Below, piece by piece: positions 28,319-37,761 of a DNA stretch of 64,000 nt. The stretch is from Thalassocella blandensis (GTDB lineage: Bacteria > Pseudomonadota > Gammaproteobacteria > Pseudomonadales > Cellvibrionaceae), in the NCBI GenBank assembly GCA_902141825.1, contig CABFPG010000012.1, forward strand, positions 115,522 through 179,521, in the 5' to 3' direction. A program made the translations under genes and the position numbers. Each line of letters opens with the position of its first letter. Within the stretch, counting starts at the first letter, position 1. The notes beneath the pieces are model-generated. The model was not told the origin of the DNA. It did not search any database and worked only from the letters and a program-made list of their open reading frames with translations.

Positions 28319-28699
28319 TTAGTCCAGCTCGCCGGTAAACGTAGGCTCTTGTCGCTCTTGCGGCTGGCTTCCACGCCACCACAGCAGGGTATAGAGCAGT
28401 GAAGTCAGAACCAGCGTGACTAGGGAAGTTAGCAGCAGAGGCTTACCAGCGCGCCAGAAGGCGTCTTTCCCTTCAAATGCCCCTTCTATTCCGCTGACCA
28501 GCCAGGCAGGTGAAAGATAGTCACTGCCCTGCTCGGTAAACCAGGGAAATATGAAAAATACGGCGAGAACAATACGAGAAATATGTCGAACAGCGCGCCA
28601 TTTAATATTCGCAGAAAGCATCCACCATGCGAACAAACACACTACGAACGCTCCCAGATAAACGCCCCAGGCCCAATAGTATTCTTCTTGCGTAAACAT
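28319..28699 (-). CDS. Small inner-membrane protein, unknown function
   Basis: 126 residues with about three hydrophobic helices (about 10-30, 38-56 and 88-108), the first beginning WAWGVYLGAFVVCLFAWWM. The tail is short and polar (RQEPTFTGELD). No domain is recognised. It is divergent from htpX across about 160 bases and upstream of the VWA gene on the same strand, so it could share a transcript with that gene, although a weak hairpin lies between them. An accessory role to the VWA protein is only a guess from position. Confidence 0.75.
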   Translation of the reverse strand: MFTQEEYYWAWGVYLGAFVVCLFAWWMLSANIKWRAVRHISRIVLAVFFIFPWFTEQGSDYLSPAWLVSGIEGAFEGKDAFWRAGKPLLLTSLVTLVLTSLLYTLLWWRGSQPQERQEPTFTGELD

Positions 28700-28860
28700 C
28701 AGATTCTCAACATCATCAAGTGCGGGCTATTCTACCCCAGTTCTCAATAATTTTGTAACGCTGACCATTGAAACTTTGTAGTTAAACAACATATCTAAGA
28801 AGACTTCCAGCCTGAGCGGCGAGAATCTCTTTTACCAAACCCTGTTGAGGAAATGCTTAA

Positions 28861-29754
28861 ATGAAACGTATCGGCCTGTTTTTAATGACCAACTTTGCCA
28901 TCATTGTGGTGGCCAGCATTACGTTGAATTTACTTGGGGTCGGCAGCTATCTGGACCAGTCAGGTTCCGGGCTTGATGTTGTCAATCTGCTAATTTTCTG
29001 TGCAGTTTTTGGCTTCGCCGGTTCCCTGGTATCGCTATTCATCTCCAAGTGGATGGCAAAACGGACTACGAACACTCATATTATCAGTACGCCTCGTACA
29101 CCGGATGAACGCTGGCTCATGGAAACCGTGCGCGAGCTTTCAGATAAAGCCGGCATTAAAATGCCGGAAGTTGGTATTTTCCCTGCACCGGAAGCCAATG
29201 CGTTTGCCACTGGATGGAATAAAAATGACGCGCTGGTGGCAGTTAGCCAGGGCTTATTACAACGGTTTCAAAAAAATGAAATTCGAGCGGTGCTTGGCCA
29301 TGAAATTGGTCACGTTGCCAATGGTGATATGGTAACGCTCTCTCTCATTCAGGGGATTATTAATACCTTTGTTATGTTTTTTGCGCGTGTCATCGGCCAC
29401 ACGGTTGATCGTGTTATCCTGAAAAACGAGCGCGGTCACGGTATGGGATATTTTATTGCCACGATGATTTCTGAATTTATTTTAGCGTTTTTGGCCAATA
29501 TGATCGTCGCTTGGTTCTCGAGATACCGGGAATTTCGTGCGGACATTGCAGGTGCAGAACTGGCAGACAAACCCTCGATGATTGCAGCCTTACGTCGCTT
29601 GCAGCAGGACTCACAAATGCAGATCCCCAATCATATGCCAGACACATTTAAAGCTTTCGGTATTTCATCTGGTTTTTCACAACAAGTGATGAAAGCTTTT
29701 GCGACGCACCCACCACTGGAGGTTCGCATTCAGGCTCTACAAGAAAGGCATTAA
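28861..29754 (+). CDS. htpX: Membrane zinc metalloprotease HtpX
   Basis: 297 residues, standard length. HtpX is an M48 protease in the inner membrane that cleaves misfolded membrane proteins alongside FtsH. Two N-terminal helices (about 5-22 and 38-55) precede the HEIGH zinc motif (in [14 protein letters not shown], about 138-151), then two more helices, then the third-ligand region ([16 protein letters not shown]). The C-terminus [12 protein letters not shown] is also conserved. GAGGA lies nine bases ahead of the ATG. It is monocistronic, with a hairpin downstream. Confidence 0.97.
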   Translation: MKRIGLFLMTNFAIIVVASITLNLLGVGSYLDQSGSGLDVVNLLIFCAVFGFAGSLVSLFISKWMAKRTTNTHIISTPRTPDERWLMETVRELSDKAGIKMPEVGIFPAPEANAFATGWNKNDALVAVSQGLLQRFQKNEIRAVLGHEIGHVANGDMVTLSLIQGIINTFVMFFARVIGHTVDRVILKNERGHGMGYFIATMISEFILAFLANMIVAWFSRYREFRADIAGAELADKPSMIAALRRLQQDSQMQIPNHMPDTFKAFGISSGFSQQVMKAFATHPPLEVRIQALQERH

Positions 29755-29844
29755 GGGCAGCTGGCTTTTTGTTTTATTGTTTTAGTTTTATTGTTTGTGC
29801 TGTTAGCCCATTTGGCTATTCACTTATCTTTAAACGCCCTGTCA

Positions 29845-29874
29845 AGGCGCCAGAACTCCCAACGGCTGGCGCCT
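29845..29874. terminator. Hairpin between htpX and slyX
   Basis: Perfect 9-bp stem AGGCGCCAG/CTGGCGCCT with a 12-base loop in the gap between the convergent htpX and slyX genes. The T-tract is weak on both sides; it is a likely bidirectional terminator. Confidence 0.6.
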
Positions 29875-29936
29875 AACCAATTAAGCGAATAACAACCCGC
29901 TATCAACGATTCGTGCGTATTTTTGCATTACGTATT

Positions 29937-30140
29937 TCAATAGTGCGGTGGCGGCTTATCGTCCATTTGCCCCTGAGACTCAAATTCTTCCGAGAGATGT
30001 TTGAACTTGCCATGTAGATGTTGCAGTTGTACCTGCAGCATTGTGATATCACGTTGCTGCTCAGCAATTTGTTTGCTTAACGTTTCAATTAAATCTTCCT
30101 GAAACGCCATACGCGTTTCAAGGTCTTCTACTTTGTCCAC
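29937..30140 (-). CDS. slyX: SlyX family protein
   Basis: 67 residues, a short coiled coil of the SlyX family: LETRMAFQEDLIETLSKQIAEQ, then a basic/polar helix, ending in DDKPPPHY, which is the family's conserved C-terminus. Function is unknown; in E. coli the gene lies next to slyD. The start is GTG at 30140, supported by AAGGT eight bases upstream. It follows the yceI-like gene on the same strand by 30 bases, so the two are probably co-transcribed. Confidence 0.92.
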   Translation of the reverse strand: MDKVEDLETRMAFQEDLIETLSKQIAEQQRDITMLQVQLQHLHGKFKHLSEEFESQGQMDDKPPPHY

Positions 30141-30170
30141 AATGTTACCTTGCGTGTTTCAGAAGGGAAA

Positions 30171-30785
30171 TCAGTTGCGTTGGAATTCGGCATGCACTTC
30201 GATGCTGATGGCATCGCCCACGGCAGGAATATACTGGTCCAAACCAAATTCGGAGCGGTTAAACGTGGTGTGGGCCGAGAATCCCAGCGTGTATTTTCTG
30301 GTGAGCATGTTATTGCCAGCACCATTAAATGTCACCATTAAATCAATGGGCTTTTGTTCACCTAAGAATGTTAGTAAGCCGGTAAATTTTACTTGTGTGT
30401 CGCTTATGCGCTCAGCGGATTGCGTCGTGAAACTCGCCTGAGGATAGGCTTCGGTATTGAACCAGAATTTCCCCGTCAGCGCCCGCTCAAACTTTTCGTT
30501 ATTCACATCCACGCTGCGCATTTCTATAACCGCCTGCAAGCGCGATTGGGTAATATCATCAGCGTTATATTCCAGGCTTGCATCAAACTCATTAAAGCGT
30601 CCGACAAAGGTCGAGAGCCCCATGTGGTTCACTTTAAATAAAATACTGGTGTGTTGTTTATCAAGACTGTAATTACCTGGTTTTATTTCTACCAGATCAT
30701 GTTTCAAGCTGGGCTGGATAAGCTGGCCGCAACCGGCCAGAGAAAAAATTAAGACGAGGTAAAGTACGTTAATTAATGCGCGCAT
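30171..30785 (-). CDS. YceI-family lipoprotein
   Basis: 204 residues with a lipoprotein signal (LVLIFSLAGCGQ, lipobox Cys19). The mature part is a YceI domain, a lipocalin-like barrel that binds isoprenoid lipids: PGNYSLDKQHTSILFKVNH at the start, VNNEKFERALTGKFWF in the middle and an FGLDQYIPAVGDAISIEV-like end. YceI proteins are usually periplasmic; here it is probably membrane-tethered. Bound lipid and role are unknown. It precedes slyX. Confidence 0.92.
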   Translation of the reverse strand: MRALINVLYLVLIFSLAGCGQLIQPSLKHDLVEIKPGNYSLDKQHTSILFKVNHMGLSTFVGRFNEFDASLEYNADDITQSRLQAVIEMRSVDVNNEKFERALTGKFWFNTEAYPQASFTTQSAERISDTQVKFTGLLTFLGEQKPIDLMVTFNGAGNNMLTRKYTLGFSAHTTFNRSEFGLDQYIPAVGDAISIEVHAEFQRN

Positions 30786-30819
30786 ATGTAAGCCCTATTT
30801 ATAGCTGTTGGCAATTGGG

Positions 30820-31266
30820 TCAGGAAACCCAATACACAATTCGTTCCTCTATTTCTTCTTCAGAAACAGATGTTTCACTTATGCATCGCCCTTGCACTGA
30901 AATTCCGGCATGATGAACAGAATCCTCACGACCAGACACCAGGGGATGCCAATCAAACAAAGGCTTACCTTCAGCTAATAAACGATAGCCACACGTTTCG
31001 GGCAGCCAGTCTACGTCTTCCATATTGTCATAGGAGAGCGACAAACAACCCGGAACCTGTTCTAGTCGATGTCGATAGTCCTGACAGCGACACGATTGCA
31101 AGTCCAGCAAACGACAGGCGACATCGGTGTAATAGACCTCACCGGTATCTTCGTCTTCCAGCTTATTCAGACAACACAGGCCACAGCCATCACACACGGC
31201 CTCCCATTCGCTTTCGCTCATTTCCTGCAGCGATTTACTGATCCAAAACGGCTGGGCGGCACTCAT
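30820..31266 (-). CDS. ycgN: YcgN/UPF0260 cysteine-cluster protein
   Basis: 148 residues from the ATG at 31266. The conserved cysteine cluster is intact (CDGCGLCC, then CRLLDLQSCRCQDY and PGCL), the pattern of the YkgJ/YcgN family thought to bind zinc or an Fe-S centre. The C-terminal DWHPLVSGR is also conserved. Role unknown. It sits in the order rnd-ycgL-ycgN, a common gammaproteobacterial operon; only 14 bases separate it from ycgL. Confidence 0.93.
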   Translation of the reverse strand: MSAAQPFWISKSLQEMSESEWEAVCDGCGLCCLNKLEDEDTGEVYYTDVACRLLDLQSCRCQDYRHRLEQVPGCLSLSYDNMEDVDWLPETCGYRLLAEGKPLFDWHPLVSGREDSVHHAGISVQGRCISETSVSEEEIEERIVYWVS

Positions 31267-31280
31267 CGTCAATTTACCTT

Positions 31281-31574
31281 TTACAACGTACGACTGGTCA
31301 GTTTGCTGTTTTCGATCTGCTGCATGTAGGAAGCTTCCTGCAGGGGCGGCAATTGCAGGTAATAACCGTTCTCCTGCAAGCTGTGAATGACCTTTTTCAC
31401 ATCCGCCTGTGCCAGCTTACGATCTTCGTTCAGCTTTAAGACCATGGCAGGCTCCAATTTGCCAAGCTGCTTCAATAGTGCCTCTGGCAGTTCGTTCACA
31501 TTGGAGCCGAGTATCGTGTAAAGGTAAGCACCTTCTTTCTTAGTACTACGGTATATCTGGGTAATAAGTTGCAT
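31281..31574 (-). CDS. ycgL: YcgL domain protein
   Basis: 97 residues from the ATG at 31574 (AAGGT upstream). Matches the YcgL family: IYRSTKKEGAYLYT at the start, LPEALLKQLGKLEPAMVLKL in the middle and VIHSLQENGYYLQLPP at the end. Small soluble alpha/beta protein of unknown role. It lies between rnd and ycgN in one operon. Confidence 0.93.
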   Translation of the reverse strand: MQLITQIYRSTKKEGAYLYTILGSNVNELPEALLKQLGKLEPAMVLKLNEDRKLAQADVKKVIHSLQENGYYLQLPPLQEASYMQQIENSKLTSRTL

Positions 31575-31626
31575 AGGGCTTACCTTTTTCAAAAACTTTA
31601 TGGCTTGCTTGGGTTTACTGCGGATT

Positions 31627-32784
31627 TCAGTCAGTGGTTCCCGCTGAATAGTGAGCGGTCACGAGTTTTTCCAATTCGCTGGCTACAACATCTTTACGCC
31701 AGCCATCAAAATGCACAGGCGGTATCATCTGACCCTGCTTGGCACTGTTAATGAGCTGCTCATAATCTTTTTTCTTTACCAAAGACTCCACCGGGACATT
31801 CAACTGGCCGGCGATCTGCGACACTTTGTCTTTCAACGATTGCAGTAATTCGCGCTCTGCGGCACTGAGTGGTTTCGGCAGTTTTGGCGGAAGTTTTTCA
31901 GCCGGCAGATCATTCGCTTTCGCAACCAGTTGCATTAGCTGAACGCCATTCTCTCGCACCATACGTTCGGACACCCCCTCGACATGTCGCAGTTTGTCCA
32001 GTGTCGTAATATTGCGCTGCGCTATTGTCATTAACGCCGGCTCTTTGATAATGCGATTTCTCGGTAAATTTTTATCCTGCGCTTTGTCTTCGCGCCAGCG
32101 ACACAAGGTCTGCAATACCGCCAGCTGTCTTGAGCTTAACTTCCAAGCGGATTTAAAACGCAGATAGCTATTGTCGCAGTTCTGGTTTTCATAATAATGC
32201 GTAATCAATGCCTTACTGTCTTCCATCGCCCACTCTAAACGGCCATGTTCGGTCAATTGGCTAATCAGCTTAATGGCCACAGCATACAAATATTCCACGT
32301 CCATTGCCGCGTATTGCACCTGCGCAACGCTCAAAGGCCGCTGCAGCCAGTCGGAGCGGGTTTCCCCTTTGGGCAGGTCTACGTCCAGCACTTCTCGAAC
32401 CAGATTAGCAAATCCAAGAGAAAAGGCGTATCCAGACAGTGCTGCGGCTAATTGTGTATCCAGCAGGGATTTGGGCAGACAGGCAAACCCGTGGTGAAAG
32501 ACTTCCAGGTCTTCGGAGCAGGAGTGCAGGACTTTTAAAATGCTGTCATTTTCAAAAATGTCGGTCAGCGGAAAAAAATCATCAATTTTGGTGGGATCGA
32601 TTAAATAATTACTTTTGCCATCGTTAACCTGGATTAACCCTGGGATTGGGTAATAGGTTTGGGATCGCATAAATTCCGTATCGATTGCCAGCAACTTTTC
32701 GTCCTGCCAGACATCGCAAACACGCTCCAACTGTGCGTTAGTTTCGATCCAATGTATTTCCTGCTTAACTAAATCTTGTGACAT
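31627..32784 (-). CDS. rnd: Ribonuclease D
   Basis: 385 residues. A 3'-5' exoribonuclease of the DEDD family that trims tRNA precursors. The exonuclease domain shows Exo I (AIDTEFMRS), Exo II (LHSCSEDLEVF) and Exo III (YAAMDVEYLY). Two HRDC domains follow (about 215-290 and 300-375). First gene of the rnd-ycgL-ycgN operon. Confidence 0.96.
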   Translation of the reverse strand: MSQDLVKQEIHWIETNAQLERVCDVWQDEKLLAIDTEFMRSQTYYPIPGLIQVNDGKSNYLIDPTKIDDFFPLTDIFENDSILKVLHSCSEDLEVFHHGFACLPKSLLDTQLAAALSGYAFSLGFANLVREVLDVDLPKGETRSDWLQRPLSVAQVQYAAMDVEYLYAVAIKLISQLTEHGRLEWAMEDSKALITHYYENQNCDNSYLRFKSAWKLSSRQLAVLQTLCRWREDKAQDKNLPRNRIIKEPALMTIAQRNITTLDKLRHVEGVSERMVRENGVQLMQLVAKANDLPAEKLPPKLPKPLSAAERELLQSLKDKVSQIAGQLNVPVESLVKKKDYEQLINSAKQGQMIPPVHFDGWRKDVVASELEKLVTAHYSAGTTD

Positions 32785-32844
32785 GCAACATCCAATGCTG
32801 GTTTTCCTGATTGTATTTTCTACCTGATACGACCGAACAACACG

Positions 32845-33438
32845 CTAAATTTCACGGCGACTGTTAAGCGCGTGGGCCAGCGTGCCGCCATCAATATATT
32901 CAAGCTCACCGCCTAAAGGTACGCCGTGTGCAATTCGAGTGACGCGCACATTCCGCGATTTGGCTCTCTCTCCAATATAGTGGGCTGTAGCTTCGCCTTC
33001 CATGGTAGGGTTCGTGGCAATAATTAATTCTTTAATATCTTCCTGATCCAGTCGTCTTTCCAGTAAATCGATGCCGATCTCTTTCGGGCCTACCCCGTCT
33101 ATTGGAGAAAGATGGCCAAACAGGACAAAGTAGGTGCCGCTGAATTGCCCGGACTGCTCCAAGGCAATCACATCAGCCGGCGTTTCAACGATACATAGCA
33201 GGCTTTGGTCGCGCCGAGGGTTCTTGCATATATTACATTGCTCCTGCTCGGTAAGATTGCGGCAGGACTGGCATTGCCCAACAGATTCAACGGCTTTCAA
33301 CAGGGCATGTGCGAGGTTTTCAGCCCCTTGACGATCTCGCTCTAATAAGTGCAAGGCCATGCGCTGCGCAGTTTTTGGACCTACACTTGGAAGCCGGCGC
33401 AAAGCGACAATCAATTGGTCAATCAGCGGTGAAAACAT
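32845..33438 (-). CDS. recR: Recombination protein RecR
   Basis: 197 residues, typical. RecR acts with RecF and RecO to load RecA on gapped DNA. It shows the helix-hairpin-helix region ([19 protein letters not shown]), a four-cysteine zinc motif (CQSC...CNIC) and the Toprim domain ([15 protein letters not shown]). The C-terminus [13 protein letters not shown] is conserved. It follows ybaB closely, the standard dnaX-ybaB-recR order. Confidence 0.97.
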   Translation of the reverse strand: MFSPLIDQLIVALRRLPSVGPKTAQRMALHLLERDRQGAENLAHALLKAVESVGQCQSCRNLTEQEQCNICKNPRRDQSLLCIVETPADVIALEQSGQFSGTYFVLFGHLSPIDGVGPKEIGIDLLERRLDQEDIKELIIATNPTMEGEATAHYIGERAKSRNVRVTRIAHGVPLGGELEYIDGGTLAHALNSRREI

Positions 33439-33465
33439 ATAACGTAACCGGCTACTACTACAACA

Positions 33466-33789
33466 TTAAAACGGCATTTTAAATCCTGGTGGCATTTGGA
33501 AACCACCGGTTAATTCCGAAATCGAGTCTTTGTTTGCTTCTTCCACGCGACGCACCGCATCGTTTACGGCAGCGGCCAGTAAATCTTCCAGCATGGACTT
33601 GTCTTCGCTCATTAAACTCGCATCTATTTCTACTTTTTTCACATCGTGACGGCCGGTCATAATCACTTTAACCAGCCCCGCTCCCGCTGCACCTTCAACT
33701 TCTTTATTGGCTAACTGTTCCTGCATTTCCGCCATTTTGGCTTGCATTTCCTGTGCTTGCTTCATCATGTCACCAAGACCTTTCATCAT
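33466..33789 (-). CDS. ybaB: YbaB/EbfC nucleoid-associated protein
   Basis: 107 residues. A small dimeric DNA-binding protein of the YbaB/EbfC family: N-terminal helix [20 protein letters not shown], then [17 protein letters not shown] and the C-terminal helix. The end is Pro/Met-rich ([12 protein letters not shown]), as usual. It lies between dnaX and recR in the conserved operon. ATGs at 33789 and 33786 are both possible. Confidence 0.95.
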   Translation of the reverse strand: MMKGLGDMMKQAQEMQAKMAEMQEQLANKEVEGAAGAGLVKVIMTGRHDVKKVEIDASLMSEDKSMLEDLLAAAVNDAVRRVEEANKDSISELTGGFQMPPGFKMPF

Positions 33790-33842
33790 GACTCTACCCT
33801 CTTTCTCCGAACGTGTTGTTTACTGAAGCAATCCCAGTAAAG

Positions 33843-35954
33843 TTAAAATTTGACAGATTCTTCAATCAGTTGCCCATCAAATTCTCTTTCCAGGGCCTGA
33901 ATAACTTCGTTGTTTTTTAGTGTCTCAATCGCCTGCACACGTCTTTCCGCTTTAATGCGCTCATCATAACGCGCCGGTGTTTCCATATGCTCAGGTATTG
34001 CACTTAACTGTATGTCAGCTTTTATTGACTGGCCAAAGTAGTCCGACAATAAATCCGATAGACGCTGGGTGTGCGAAGGGTCGAACAGACTCGCTTTGTC
34101 TTCATCCAGCAAGAACTGTAACTGATTCCCCTCGACACCGATCAGAACGCAGTTAGATACGGTGCTTTGCATAATGCCTCGGATCTCCAACTGGGCATAC
34201 ACGGGTATCCATTTTTCCGAATTCAAGGCGTCCAGACTTATTCTCTGCGCAATATCGTACTGAGTTCTTGATTTCTGCGCGCCTGATGCATGCTCACCTG
34301 ATGTCTGCGCACTTGTTACGGCTGCAGCACTCGCCTCGGAAACATTTTGTCCGGCGGGTGTCGCAGGCTGATGCCTGGGCGCAGCGGTCAACCCTTCTTT
34401 GCCAACAATGGCTTTAACCTGCTGCTTCAATTCCGCCTTGATATCGTTTGTTGCGCGCTCACTCGGTTGATCACTGGCCAATGCATCTATATTAATTCGC
34501 GGTGGCTCAAACGCTTTTTCTGCCTGGCTTTTTACTTGACCGTTTGCTTGGCTGTGTACGGCCGGATTGGTCTCCCGGTTTTCTTCCACGGGTTGCTCTG
34601 GCGGCGGTGCAGCAGGGTTTTCACTCCAGGGTTCATCTGCCCAGGGTACATCTGTATCGCCGCTGTCGCTTTTGTCCCTTTCGGCAGCCGGATAAGGTTC
34701 ACTCGCGTGAGCTTCCCGCGGCGGCGAAGCATCTACCGCTTCTGCGGCACTAGTCAGACTCGCTTGTGGCTTTTTTTCGCTGGCATGGCCCTCCGCCGGC
34801 CCGGCACTGCTATTGGCAGAAGCGGACTGTTCTGCCGCCGTTAATTTTTTGGTGGGCACATTCACCACGCCTTGCGGTTTAAACGCCAGCATGCGCAGGA
34901 GCGTCATTTCAAAACCACTGCGCGGATCGGACGCCAGCGGCAAATCCCGTCGCCCGATTAGCGCTGTCTGATAAAACAACTGCACGTCCTCTGGCGCCAA
35001 CTGTGTTGCAAATTCAAGAATCTGCTTGCGATCACCATAGCTGTTATCCAACGCTTCAGGTAACGCCTGAGCGATGGCAATACGGTGCAATAGCGTTAAA
35101 AGATCAGCCAGTGCCGCATTAAAATCTGGAGCGTGTTCGGCAAACTTGGCAATCCCCTGCAAAATTGCCTGACCATTCCCACTGATTAAAGCCTGCATAA
35201 TATTTTGAATCAGTACATGGTCGATAGTTCCCAGCATGGCCGCAACATCGGTTTCTACAACTTTGCCGCCGCCAAAAGAAATAGCCTGGTCTGTAAGGCT
35301 TAATGCATCGCGCATACTGCCATCCGCAGATCGCGCCAATTGCCACAGCGCGGGCTCTTCAAACGGGATGACTTCTTTTTCCAGAATAAACTGCAAGTGT
35401 CCCACAATGCGCTCGGGGCTCATGTTTTTCAGATTGAACTGCAGGCAACGAGAGAGAATGGTGACGGGAAGTTTTTGCGGATCGGTGGTGGCAAGCAAAA
35501 ATTTCACATGCTCAGGCGGCTCTTCCAAGGTCTTTAACAAGGCGTTAAAGCTGTGATTGGAAAGCATGTGGACTTCATCGATCAGATAGATTTTATAGCG
35601 GCCGCGGGTGGGAGCATATTGTACGTTGTCCAACAATTCTCTCGTGTCTTCGACCTTTGTGCGCGACGCCGCATCCACTTCGATCAGGTCAACAAAGCGA
35701 CCTTCACTGATTTCGATGCAGGCTGAACATTTACCACAGGGTTCCGAACTTACACCTGTTTCGCAGTTCAGGCATTTGGCCAAGATACGAGCGATGGTCG
35801 TTTTCCCCACCCCCCTGGTACCCGTGAACAAATAGGCGTGATGTAAGCGCTTGTGATCCAGCGCATTAATCAGTGCCTTGAGTACATGTTCCTGGCCCAC
35901 CATTTCGCGGAAAATTCGTGGGCGCCACTTTCGTGCGAGTACTTGGTAGCTCAT
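33843..35954 (-). CDS. dnaX: DNA polymerase III subunits gamma/tau
   Basis: 703 residues from the ATG at 35954 (MSYQVLARKWRP, the universal DnaX start); the frame is open 26 codons further upstream. The clamp-loader AAA+ domain has Walker A (GTRGVGKTT, about 45-53), four zinc cysteines (CLNC...CGKCSAC), Walker B (LIDEVHM) and sensor 1. Domain III ends near 365. A Pro/Ala/Ser-rich linker follows to about 560, then the tau C-terminal domain that contacts the polymerase and helicase. A run of six A (34845-34850) at codons 369-370 could allow a -1 slip leading to a TAG 11 codons later, giving a gamma-like short form; this is unproven. SRP RNA lies upstream on the same strand. Confidence 0.96.
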   Translation of the reverse strand: MSYQVLARKWRPRIFREMVGQEHVLKALINALDHKRLHHAYLFTGTRGVGKTTIARILAKCLNCETGVSSEPCGKCSACIEISEGRFVDLIEVDAASRTKVEDTRELLDNVQYAPTRGRYKIYLIDEVHMLSNHSFNALLKTLEEPPEHVKFLLATTDPQKLPVTILSRCLQFNLKNMSPERIVGHLQFILEKEVIPFEEPALWQLARSADGSMRDALSLTDQAISFGGGKVVETDVAAMLGTIDHVLIQNIMQALISGNGQAILQGIAKFAEHAPDFNAALADLLTLLHRIAIAQALPEALDNSYGDRKQILEFATQLAPEDVQLFYQTALIGRRDLPLASDPRSGFEMTLLRMLAFKPQGVVNVPTKKLTAAEQSASANSSAGPAEGHASEKKPQASLTSAAEAVDASPPREAHASEPYPAAERDKSDSGDTDVPWADEPWSENPAAPPPEQPVEENRETNPAVHSQANGQVKSQAEKAFEPPRINIDALASDQPSERATNDIKAELKQQVKAIVGKEGLTAAPRHQPATPAGQNVSEASAAAVTSAQTSGEHASGAQKSRTQYDIAQRISLDALNSEKWIPVYAQLEIRGIMQSTVSNCVLIGVEGNQLQFLLDEDKASLFDPSHTQRLSDLLSDYFGQSIKADIQLSAIPEHMETPARYDERIKAERRVQAIETLKNNEVIQALEREFDGQLIEESVKF

Positions 35955-36196
35955 TGAAAACCAATATGTTGTAGTTAGAAAAATTCGTAGTATCGAAAAA
36001 GAGGCGATTATAGCGCATATCAGGGGCGCCATCGTAGGGCTTGTTAGAACTTAAGATCGGCTTAATATGCAAAATTATGCGCATCCGACTGTCCATGCTT
36101 AAATTTAGACCGGAAACGATAATTGATATGGGTTATTGAAATAGGCCGTTGATAAGGATTATTGAATCGGGCAATGAAAGGAAGCTTACTGGAGAT

Positions 36197-36300
<104 letters not shown>

Positions 36301-36405
36301 ACCATTGCAAATCCTGATCTGCTCGATCAGGAGGGTGGGCATTATCGCAACTTATTTTAAGTTTGCAAGGCCCACGCGTTCTTTAACCTAAAAAACTTTA
36401 AAAAA

Positions 36406-37578
36406 TTAGATTACTCGCAATGAAATTACGTGCTCGACATTTTTTATCAGACCAATCACATCCTCACTCGGACGCTCGGCCACATCTAAAATATTGTAAG
36501 CAACATCATTGCGACTTTTATTCACCATATCTATCACATTGACATTGTTGTCGGCGAACACGGATAAGACATGCCCAAGAACACCCGCCACATTCTGGTT
36601 GGTAAATGTAATCCGACAGGTTCCCTCACCTCGCGAAAGCGCCGTCTCAGGGAAGTTTACTGAATTTTTAATATTGCCGTTTTCCAGATAGTCGCGCACC
36701 TGATCAACCGCCATTACCGCACAGTTCTCTTCGGCTTCAGCAGTACTGGCACCAATGTGAGGAACCGCAATCACCTTCTCATGACCGATCAGGCATGGCT
36801 CGGGGAAGTCACAAATATACTGGCGCAATTGCCCCGCGTTTAATGCGTCAACAATCGCTTCCGGGTCAACAATCCCGTCCCGTGCGAAGTTTAATATGGC
36901 CGCATCAGGCTTCATTAGCGCCAGACGCTCCGCATTAATCATTTTGATAGTCGGCGGTATCGCAGGTACATGCAATGACAGGTAGTCCACCTCGCTCAAC
37001 AAGGCTTCCAGGCTATCCATTTTTCGCACCTGACTGGACAGGCGCCAAGCAGCTTCTACGGATAACGCCGGGTCAAAACCAAGCACTTCCATACCCAGCG
37101 CAAGCGCAACATTGGCCACCATTGAGCCGATTGCACCGAGTCCAACTATCCCCAGTTTTTTGCCATAGAGTTCACTACCGGCAAAGCGCTTTTTTTCTTT
37201 TTCCAGGAGTTTGGACATTTCTCCAGCATCGGTCATGTGACCCAGCGTGGAGACATAATCACGCCCCTGAAGAATGCCGCGCGAACTTAGCAGCATACCT
37301 GCCAGCACCAGTTCTTTTACTGCGTTTGCATTAGCGCCCGGGGTGTTAAACACCACAATGCCTTTGCCCGTATATTCTTCTACCGGGACGTTATTGGTAC
37401 CAGCTCCGGCACGGGCAACTGCTAATACGGATTCTGGCAATACTTCGCCATGCAGTTTGTGGCTGCGCAATACAATTGCATCAGGCTGGCCGACATCTTC
37501 ACCCACCGCGTATTGCGCTGGCGTGAAACGGCTGAGGCCTTTGTCTGAAATCTTGTTGTAGGTTCGAATGTTAAACAT
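36406..37578 (-). CDS. serA: D-3-phosphoglycerate dehydrogenase
   Basis: 390 residues from the ATG at 37578 (AAGGG upstream); a GTG one codon earlier is possible. Catalyses the first step of serine synthesis, oxidising 3-phosphoglycerate with NAD. The NAD-binding motif is GLGAIGSMVA. Catalytic Arg/Glu/His segments are seen (FARDGIVD, then ICDFPEP and VPHIGASTAEAEENC). An ACT regulatory domain (about 320-390) ends the protein. It lies about 180 bases after serC in the same orientation, so the two serine genes likely form a unit. Confidence 0.95.
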   Translation of the reverse strand: MFNIRTYNKISDKGLSRFTPAQYAVGEDVGQPDAIVLRSHKLHGEVLPESVLAVARAGAGTNNVPVEEYTGKGIVVFNTPGANANAVKELVLAGMLLSSRGILQGRDYVSTLGHMTDAGEMSKLLEKEKKRFAGSELYGKKLGIVGLGAIGSMVANVALALGMEVLGFDPALSVEAAWRLSSQVRKMDSLEALLSEVDYLSLHVPAIPPTIKMINAERLALMKPDAAILNFARDGIVDPEAIVDALNAGQLRQYICDFPEPCLIGHEKVIAVPHIGASTAEAEENCAVMAVDQVRDYLENGNIKNSVNFPETALSRGEGTCRITFTNQNVAGVLGHVLSVFADNNVNVIDMVNKSRNDVAYNILDVAERPSEDVIGLIKNVEHVISLRVI

Positions 37579-37676
37579 CACTCATAGCCCTTATTCTTTC
37601 TTCATTAATTTTCTCACGCAATAAGCGCGGATTTTTAATTGTTGTATGCGATTGTTCGCATTTGCCACCAGAGGAC

Positions 37677-37700
37677 GAGCCACTTGAGTGTGTGTGGCTC
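37677..37700. other. Hairpin between serC and serA
   Basis: Arms GAGCCAC (37677-37683) and GTGGCTC (37694-37700), loop of ten bases. The following T-rich run is on the plus strand, so it is not a standard terminator for serC; it might modulate serC-serA read-through or mark a processing site. Confidence 0.35.
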
Positions 37701-37761
37701 TTTGTTTGGCTACTTAGGCTTTTGGCTGGTTTCGCTTTTTTGGTTAGCGGCTAACAATTTT

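Noticed and set aside
34347..34844. 165-codon plus-strand frame opposite dnaX
   Set aside because: Antisense to the dnaX linker; Arg/Cys/Phe-rich composition is the mirror of a Pro/Ala/Ser-rich segment.
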